A stretch of 21,004 bases of DNA from the NCBI GenBank assembly GCA_011049095.1, contig DSDE01000188.1, forward strand, positions 1 to 21,004. Direction: 5' to 3'. This document shows, one piece after another, positions 16,231 to 21,004 of the stretch (its first letter is position 1; every line of letters starts with the position of its first letter). Below the pieces are notes generated by a model. The model saw only the letters and a program-made list of their open reading frames with translations, was not told the origin of the DNA and made no database searches. The DNA is from Fidelibacterota bacterium (GTDB lineage Bacteria; Fidelibacterota; Fidelibacteria; Fidelibacterales; DSDE01). The position numbers were made by a program, and so were the translations under genes.

Positions 16231-16500
16231 TTATTTGTCTATAATATCGAGCGTAGCCCGACGATGTCCCGATTTGGCGCTGACAGCAGTAACGAGGGTG
16301 CGCAGCGCCTGAGCTGTGCGTCCGCTTTTACCAATCACTTTACCCAAATCCGCTTGATTGACGTGCAGCTCATAGATCACATTGTTTTCGCTGTCAATCT
16401 GCTCTACTTTGACGTCTTCAGGGTTATCAACCAGATGTCTGGCAATAAATTCGACAAAATCCTGCAACGATTTGTGGTTTGGATGCATTTCCTGTGTCAT
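16231..16500 (-). CDS. khpA: KH-domain RNA-binding protein KhpA
   Basis: 89 residues from the ATG at 16500. One KH domain is visible with the GKVIGKSGRTAQALRTLV core that contacts single-stranded RNA. In Gram-positive bacteria KhpA pairs with KhpB (Jag) to bind many transcripts and affect cell division. An in-frame GTG four codons further upstream would make a 93-residue protein, but GAGGG is spaced correctly for the ATG and too close to the GTG. The gene lies 24 bases after rpsP. Confidence 0.94.
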   Translation of the reverse strand: MTQEMHPNHKSLQDFVEFIARHLVDNPEDVKVEQIDSENNVIYELHVNQADLGKVIGKSGRTAQALRTLVTAVSAKSGHRRATLDIIDK

Positions 16501-16524
16501 TGTGTCCCTCACTTCCGTTTTGTT

Positions 16525-16962
16525 TTACTCGTCTTGTTCTGACACTGCGCCTGACTCGGCAAGCTCCGGATCATTTTGAGCCGGTTCCGATTCAACTTTT
16601 TCAAAGCGCGGTGAATTTTTAGTGGCTGGTGATGCCGTATTTTTACTCAATTCGTATTTTTGCATCTGCATATTTCTCTGTTCATCACTGATATGTGGGT
16701 TGTCCAGATGAAATTTCAGCATAAGTCCAGCATCACTGAGAATATTCTTTACAGTTTCGCTTGGCTCAGCGCCATTTTTGAGCCACTCTATAATTCTGTC
16801 TTCTTTTAGTGTGACTCTATCTGTTTTACTTTTCATAGGATCATAGGTGCCGACCCATTCAATATACTTACCATCACGTCGGGCTCTGGAATCGGCGATG
16901 ACCATTCTGAAGTAGGGGCGGTTGCGGCGTCCCATGCGAGTCAAGCGTATTCTTGTTGCCAA
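16525..16962 (-). CDS. rpsP: 30S ribosomal protein S16 with acidic C-terminal extension
   Basis: 145 residues. Residues 1-80 are a typical S16 (IRLTRMGRRNRPYFRMVIADSR, YIEWVGTYDP, RIIEWLKNGAEPSETVKNIL). E. coli S16 is about 82 residues; here about 60 extra residues follow, becoming acidic and Ser/Pro/Glu-rich at the end. Longer S16 proteins are also seen in Bacteroidetes and relatives. The start codon is TTG, preceded by AAAGGAGG eight bases away; no in-frame ATG fits the conserved N-terminus. It follows ffh by 15 bases. Confidence 0.96.
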   Translation of the reverse strand: MATRIRLTRMGRRNRPYFRMVIADSRARRDGKYIEWVGTYDPMKSKTDRVTLKEDRIIEWLKNGAEPSETVKNILSDAGLMLKFHLDNPHISDEQRNMQMQKYELSKNTASPATKNSPRFEKVESEPAQNDPELAESGAVSEQDE

Positions 16963-16978
16963 TGTTTTTTCCTCCTTT
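16962..16978 (-). promoter_or_regulatory. Strong ribosome binding site with TTG start for rpsP
   Basis: AAAGGAGG (16971-16978 on the minus strand) lies eight bases before the TTG that begins the conserved S16 sequence MATRIRLTRMG. It decides the start, since the in-frame ATG at residue 10 would remove conserved residues. The site begins at the last bases of the ffh stop codon. Confidence 0.85.
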
Positions 16979-18306
16979 TACATTTTGCTGCGCGACATCT
17001 GTGCCAGCATCTGCCGCGGATTTTTTATTTTATTCATTTTTTTCAACATTTTCCGCATCTGTTCAAATTGATTCAACAAGCGGTTTACGTCTGCGACGCT
17101 CGTGCCGCTGCCTTTCGCTATTCTGCGCCGGCGACTGGCATTAATGAGCTGGGGTTTCTCTTTTTCTAGGATAGTCATAGAATTAAGAATTGCTTCTGTG
17201 CGCACAAATTGCTTTTCATCAACATGCAGATTTTTCATAGCACCTGCTCCGGGAATCATATCCATCAAAGATGAGAGAGGACCCATTTTTTTTATCATAC
17301 GTAGCTGTTTTTGAAAATCGCTCAGTGAGAAGCCACTTTTTCTGAGCTTTTTCTCAAGCTTTTCCGCTTCCTCTTCATCAATCAGAGCTTGTGCTTTCTC
17401 TACCAGGGAAACAACATCTCCCTTTCCGAGTATCCGACTGGCAAAACGATCTGGAAAAAATGGCTCCAAGTCAGACATTTTTTCACCGGTGCCAATAAAT
17501 TTAATAGGCTTTCCGGTGACAGCCCTGATACTAAGAGCTGCGCCGCCTCTGGTGTCACCATCCATTTTTGTTAAGACAATTCCTGTGAGCTGAAGCTCAT
17601 TTTCAAATGCACCGGCAGCATTGACAGCATCCTGCCCGGTCATACCATCCGCTACAAATAGAATTTCTCTTGGCTTGATCTCACTCTTAATCTGTTTGAG
17701 CTCATTCATCATATTTTCATCAATATGAAGGCGGCCGGCAGTATCAAGGATAAGCACATTAGCCTGAGATTCACGGGCGCTTTTCAATCCATTTCTGCAA
17801 ATTGCAACTGCATTATTGCTGTTCTCAGAGTAAACAGGCAAGGCGATCTGTTTACCCAGGGCAATTAGCTGGTCAATAGCAGCAGGCCGGTAGATGTCAG
17901 CAGCCACCATCATTGGTCTTTTGCCTTGATTCTTTAGATATTGTGCCAGCTTTGCCACAAATGTGGTTTTTCCTGAGCCCTGCAGACCGGCAACCATAAT
18001 AATTACCGGTGGCAAGCCGCCAAAGTCGATGGCAGCATTGCCTTCTCCAAGGAGCTCAATCATCTGTTCATGGATGATTTTAATGATTTGTTGCCCGGGC
18101 GTGATACTGCGAATAACCTGCGCACCTAAGGCTTTTTCGCGGATTGAGGCGATAAAATCTTTGGCTACAGTATAATTTACATCGGCCTCCAGCAATGAGC
18201 GACGTATGTCACGCATTGCATCAGCAATGTGCTTGTCAGTTATTTTTCCTTGTCCCCGCAGCGACTTAAAGATGCCGTCGAGGTTATCACGCAATTGTTC
18301 GAGCAT
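16978..18306 (-). CDS. ffh: Signal recognition particle protein Ffh (SRP54)
   Basis: 442 residues, full length. The N domain is residues 1-95. The G domain has G1 GLQGSGKT at 107-114, DTAGR near 188-192, and TKMDGD at 246-251. The methionine-rich M domain (about 300-442) ends RQMLAQMSRSKM and includes RRRRIAKGSGTSVADVN, which contacts SRP RNA. Ffh binds signal sequences on ribosomes and delivers them to FtsY at the membrane. It heads the rpsP-rplS operon, with a promoter-like sequence about 40 bases upstream. AAGGAT sits very close to the ATG. No SRP RNA gene was found nearby. Confidence 0.98.
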   Translation of the reverse strand: MLEQLRDNLDGIFKSLRGQGKITDKHIADAMRDIRRSLLEADVNYTVAKDFIASIREKALGAQVIRSITPGQQIIKIIHEQMIELLGEGNAAIDFGGLPPVIIMVAGLQGSGKTTFVAKLAQYLKNQGKRPMMVAADIYRPAAIDQLIALGKQIALPVYSENSNNAVAICRNGLKSARESQANVLILDTAGRLHIDENMMNELKQIKSEIKPREILFVADGMTGQDAVNAAGAFENELQLTGIVLTKMDGDTRGGAALSIRAVTGKPIKFIGTGEKMSDLEPFFPDRFASRILGKGDVVSLVEKAQALIDEEEAEKLEKKLRKSGFSLSDFQKQLRMIKKMGPLSSLMDMIPGAGAMKNLHVDEKQFVRTEAILNSMTILEKEKPQLINASRRRRIAKGSGTSVADVNRLLNQFEQMRKMLKKMNKIKNPRQMLAQMSRSKM

Positions 18307-18343
18307 ATCCTTCGTTTTCTTCCCAGTTATGAAAAAGCCGATA

Positions 18344-18372
18344 AATATAGGAGAAAATCATATCGAAAACAA
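18344..18372 (-). promoter_or_regulatory. Candidate promoter for the ffh-rpsP-rplS operon
   Basis: On the minus strand TTGTTT (18367-18372) and TATATT (18344-18349) are separated by 17 bases, giving an expected start about 30 bases before the ffh ATG. The same stretch also roughly fits the Bacteroidetes pattern TTTG and TAnnTTTG with 20 bases between. It lies in the 103-base gap between the receiver-TPR gene and ffh. Confidence 0.45.
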
Positions 18373-18409
18373 ATTATTTTTAAACAGTATCTTATGTGCC
18401 GTAAATGCT

Positions 18410-19015
18410 TTAGTCGGCCATATCATCCAGCAGAGATTCGACTTCTCTTGCTTTTGTGGTGCGTCCTGCCCTTTTATAGCGAACGATGGCTTCTTCAAAA
18501 TAGTCTGCGGCGGCTTTACTGTTTCCCATAGTCTTTTGTTCGATGCCAGCTTCTCTCAGGTATAGAGCTGATTCTTCCCAACGGCCGTCATTTTTCAAGT
18601 CCTCTGCCATTTGATCATAGTCCAGCAGCTCTGAACTAAGCAGCGTCGCTTTTTCACCTATAAACGCTTTCTCGATGGCGGGAATTAATTTTTCATAAAT
18701 GGCGGATTTTGCTTGGACATCAAAGGCGCCAGCTCTGAGAAATTGCTCGCGAATCTCGATGGTCAGCTCACCTGTTAAGCCAATAACAGGAATTTCAGGA
18801 TTAATTTTTTTCATTAGCTGAAGCGCTTTCGCGCCGTCAATTCCAGGTAGTTTTTCATCCAGCAGCACAAGGGATACTTTTTGGTTGCGGTAGATATCCA
18901 GCGCTTTTTCACCATCCTCCGCTTCAATAAATGAATAGTTTTCGGTTCCCAGATAGTCAATCAGGGTATCCCGCAAAAGTTTTTTGTCATCAACAATCAA
19001 AATCAGCTTATCCAT
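18410..19015 (-). CDS. Response regulator with C-terminal TPR-like helical tail
   Basis: 201 residues. Residues 1-120 form a complete receiver: D9-D10, phospho-acceptor D53 (LLDEKLPGIDG), switch T81 (GLTGE) and K103. Residues about 131-197 are helical, and GRWEESALYLREAGI plus SKAAADYFEEAIVRYKRAG read as two TPR-like repeats. The tail would bind a partner protein; there is no DNA-binding or catalytic output domain. AAGGAG precedes the ATG. It lies 62 bases after the receiver-kinase gene and is presumably a target of that kinase, by context only. The domain pairing is not one I can name as a described family. Confidence 0.9.
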   Translation of the reverse strand: MDKLILIVDDKKLLRDTLIDYLGTENYSFIEAEDGEKALDIYRNQKVSLVLLDEKLPGIDGAKALQLMKKINPEIPVIGLTGELTIEIREQFLRAGAFDVQAKSAIYEKLIPAIEKAFIGEKATLLSSELLDYDQMAEDLKNDGRWEESALYLREAGIEQKTMGNSKAAADYFEEAIVRYKRAGRTTKAREVESLLDDMAD

Positions 19016-19047
19016 ATTGGGTACTCCTTCCCGTTTTCATAGTATAG

Positions 19048-19076
19048 ATATTAGTTGGCATTTTCATAAGAATCAA
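19048..19076 (-). promoter_or_regulatory. Possible internal promoter ahead of the receiver-TPR gene
   Basis: On the minus strand TTGATT (19071-19076) and TAATAT (19048-19053) are 17 bases apart, placed 32-61 bases before the start codon at 19015. The -35 matches four of six consensus bases. It would let the receiver-TPR gene be expressed separately from the two kinase genes. Confidence 0.35.
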
Positions 19077-19077
19077 G

Positions 19078-20289
19078 TTAAATCCGCTTAAAAGTCAGGA
19101 TAAATGTTGTGCCTTGCCCCTCTTTGCTCGCAACAGTGATTTTTCCATCGGAATTTTCCACAGCTTTGCGGCAGATCAGCAGCCCAAGCCCTGTTCCTGT
19201 GGTGTTTTTCCAACTGGTGAAATCGGGTCGCCAGATTTTATCGATTTTATCTTCCGGTATGCCGCAGCCGGTATCGGAAACTTCTGCGATGGCTTCCCCA
19301 TTTTGAACGAATGTACGCAGTGTCAGTACACCTTCACCATCCATCGCTTTATAGGCATTTTCTAAAAGGTTGAGAAAAACGCGGATGAGGTCTTCTTCAC
19401 TGGCCATAATCCAAAGGGGATCGGCAGCATAATTCTCCTCGATTCTCACTTGTGGATTTTCATGTATTTTAGAATCGGCAAAAACATGCAATGCAGAGCG
19501 AAGTATGGCGCTGAGCTCAATCTGCTGGTCATGGCTTCGGTCTATACTGATGGCATTGCCAAGATGTTTGAGCTTTTCGCCCAGTTCTCGAAAAAATTTC
19601 ATCAGCTCAATGATGCCATCGCTGCGTTCAACGGCGTTTATAATCAGGGCCTGCACCCTGCGAATATCTTCTTCAAAAGTTTCGGGAGAATTTTGCCTTG
19701 AAGGATCAAATAACTGCTGGATAATATTCTGGTCTAAAATCTGCCCTGTCTGTTGTAGTTTCTTTCGCAGTGTTTGCAATCTGAGCATCAGCGACCCATA
19801 ATAGCTGCCGCTCATATCATGACCGACACTTTTCACGATGAGTTGTGACTCTTCTATGGCTTTCTGCTTCTCGTGTCGCAGTTTATCATTAATGAGCCGT
19901 TCTTCCTGCCAACAAAAACCTTTTTTAATTCGCTCCATAAAAATCTCAGGAAATTCAACTACAGCCGGTTTTTGGATAAAATCTCTGGCGCCAAACTGCA
20001 GCGAATCCACGGCATTTTCAATGGTAATCTCCCCTGTGAGAACGATGATATAATTACGGCCAATGCGGTTTTGTTCATTAAGTGTAGAAAGAACATCCAG
20101 ACCGCTCATTCCCGGCATTTTCAGGTCCAGCAGCACCACCCGCCACTCTTCTTCAGAAAGTTTTTTCAGGCCGCTTTCTCCATTTGTTACAAATTCCACA
20201 TGCCAGGCTTCCTCATCCTGAATCATATCCTGCACACTCTCACAAAATGAGAGACTATCATCAATTATTAGCACATCGCCTTTAAACAC
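19078..20289 (-). CDS. Receiver-histidine kinase (N-terminal REC, C-terminal HisKA-like/HATPase)
   Basis: 403 residues, no signal peptide or membrane segment, so cytoplasmic. The receiver domain (1-125) has D10-D11, phospho-acceptor D55 (LLDLKMPG), T85 and K107. A helical linker leads to H157 (SVGHDMSGSYYGSL), the likely phosphorylated histidine, in a dimerisation region with an unusual long insertion (about 175-225). The ATPase domain is complete: N-box NLLENAYKAM with N311, G1 DTGCGI with D339, and GTGLGL at 365-370. The start is GTG behind AGGAGG, overlapping the upstream kinase-like gene by eight bases. Receiver-first kinases often take phosphate or a signal from another protein. Confidence 0.93.
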   Translation of the reverse strand: MFKGDVLIIDDSLSFCESVQDMIQDEEAWHVEFVTNGESGLKKLSEEEWRVVLLDLKMPGMSGLDVLSTLNEQNRIGRNYIIVLTGEITIENAVDSLQFGARDFIQKPAVVEFPEIFMERIKKGFCWQEERLINDKLRHEKQKAIEESQLIVKSVGHDMSGSYYGSLMLRLQTLRKKLQQTGQILDQNIIQQLFDPSRQNSPETFEEDIRRVQALIINAVERSDGIIELMKFFRELGEKLKHLGNAISIDRSHDQQIELSAILRSALHVFADSKIHENPQVRIEENYAADPLWIMASEEDLIRVFLNLLENAYKAMDGEGVLTLRTFVQNGEAIAEVSDTGCGIPEDKIDKIWRPDFTSWKNTTGTGLGLLICRKAVENSDGKITVASKEGQGTTFILTFKRI

Positions 20290-21004
20290 TGTTTCCTCCT
20301 GTGGGCATTGTCAATATGATTTCCATGCCGTCTTTATGAAGTTTGCTTTTTATAGTTCCCTGATAATTATTGTGGATAATCTCTTTGGCAACATTGAACA
20401 TAAACTGTTGTGGCGTCACAATTTCGCTGTCTTCATCGGGGCGAAAAATTGTCTGGGCGAAAAGGGGTCCATATGGATTATTGAGTGAGCGAAACCTTGT
20501 AACAATCATTTCATCATCAGCTCTAAAATCGCTTTCAATATACAAATTGCTATGAAAATTCCGCAAAGGACCCACAGCGATAATAATAAGATTAATAAGC
20601 ACTTCGCTCATTTCATTGGGTTCTACTATCACCTGTGGGAGCTGATTTTCCTTATCTTTGTATCGATGGATGGTGATTTTTTTTCTTAAAATTTCATCGC
20701 TGAGAAAAAGCAATCCTTCATCAATAATCTCCTGCCAGGTTTTTCTCACCTTGAGAAAGCCGGCTTTAGTGCTAAATTCCTGCAGCACCTTTATTCCGCT
20801 GGCAACTTCGCTGAGACGCTCTTCAATGACTGAGAGATTCTTTTGAAGCTGTTCAAGTGGGATGATACCATTATTTTTTGCTATTTTCCGGCGAATATTC
20901 ATCAGGCTGAGCTGGGCAGTTGTCAGGGGATTTGTGATTTCATTGGGCAAGCGGATGGCCATTGTGCCTAAAGCGGTGAGTCTCTGTGTTTTAAACATCT
21001 GAAT
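20282..21004 (-). CDS. Histidine-kinase homologue lacking catalytic residues (partial, 5' end outside window)
   Basis: The open frame runs off the right edge; an internal ATG at 20998 is unlikely to be the real start, because MFKTQRLTALGTMA is normally preceded by a coiled coil and sensor domain. Numbering from that ATG, LPNEITNPL at 17-25 aligns with the HisKA H-box (HEINNPL), with asparagine N19 in place of the phospho-acceptor histidine. In the ATPase-like part the N-box reads EVLINLIIIAVGPL, with I140 where the Mg-binding asparagine belongs. No DxGxG box is found, and TPQQFMF replaces the GTGLGL glycine loop before AKEIIHNNYQGTI. The fold seems kept but catalysis lost. The stop overlaps the next gene by eight bases. 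Confidence 0.85.
   Translation of the reverse strand: MQMFKTQRLTALGTMAIRLPNEITNPLTTAQLSLMNIRRKIAKNNGIIPLEQLQKNLSVIEERLSEVASGIKVLQEFSTKAGFLKVRKTWQEIIDEGLLFLSDEILRKKITIHRYKDKENQLPQVIVEPNEMSEVLINLIIIAVGPLRNFHSNLYIESDFRADDEMIVTRFRSLNNPYGPLFAQTIFRPDEDSEIVTPQQFMFNVAKEIIHNNYQGTIKSKLHKDGMEIILTMPTGGNSV
20287..20300 (-). promoter_or_regulatory. Ribosome binding site with GTG start for the receiver-kinase
   Basis: AGGAGG (20295-20300) lies five bases before the GTG at 20289. It is embedded in the last codons of the pseudokinase gene, so the two proteins are likely co-translated in fixed proportion. Confidence 0.8.

Noticed and set aside
16501..16512. GTG start for khpA
   Set aside because: The GGA before it is too close to serve as a ribosome binding site, while GAGGG is correctly spaced for the ATG at 16500.

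Overview
This window is a compact stretch of bacterial chromosome with 24 protein-coding genes, all on the minus strand, so transcription runs from high to low coordinates. I see no RNA gene, CRISPR array, insertion sequence or prophage gene, and no gap between genes exceeds 300 bases. The organism is Gram-negative: there is a lipoprotein with a lipobox and a secreted barrel-like protein. SMC, the extended ribosomal protein S16 and NodI/NodJ-type ABC genes resemble those of the Fibrobacteres-Chlorobi-Bacteroidetes (FCB) group. Most genes have clear Shine-Dalgarno sites (AGGAGG or AAGGAG), which argues against Bacteroidetes proper and suggests a less-studied FCB relative (Marinimicrobia-, Calditrichota- or KSB1-like). 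That placement is inference. The selA gene shows that the organism is probably able to make selenoproteins.

Reading in the direction of transcription: (1) 21004-18410 is a signalling cluster. It holds the C-terminal part of a histidine-kinase homologue that has lost its phospho-acceptor histidine and its ATP-binding motifs, then an overlapping receiver-histidine kinase with all motifs intact, then a receiver protein with a TPR-like tail. None has a DNA-binding output domain. (2) 18306-14620 is a conserved translation and secretion operon: ffh, rpsP, khpA, rimM, trmD, rplS. A promoter-like sequence precedes ffh. (3) 14601-10913 continues on the same strand with little or no spacing: selA, tag (overlapping selA by 26 bases), a secreted barrel-like protein, rsmE and a HIT-family hydrolase. 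(4) 10873-7298 is smc.

(5) 7118-3146 starts after a 179-base gap with an inverted repeat. It carries an atypical ROK sugar kinase without the family zinc motif, a NodI/NodJ-type ABC exporter pair, a HAD phosphatase and a UPF0316 membrane protein. (6) 2911-66 holds a stand-alone CheY-like receiver and then a tight three-gene unit: an M29-like aminopeptidase, a small lipoprotein with a possible HMA-like fold and a class V aminotransferase, each separated by a single base.

Most of the window is ordinary housekeeping. The best candidate for something undescribed is the signalling cluster at the right-hand edge, where an apparent pseudo-histidine kinase is translationally coupled to an active receiver-kinase and followed by a receiver-TPR protein. 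The lipoprotein/aminopeptidase/aminotransferase unit and the zinc-less ROK kinase beside a NodIJ exporter are secondary points of interest.
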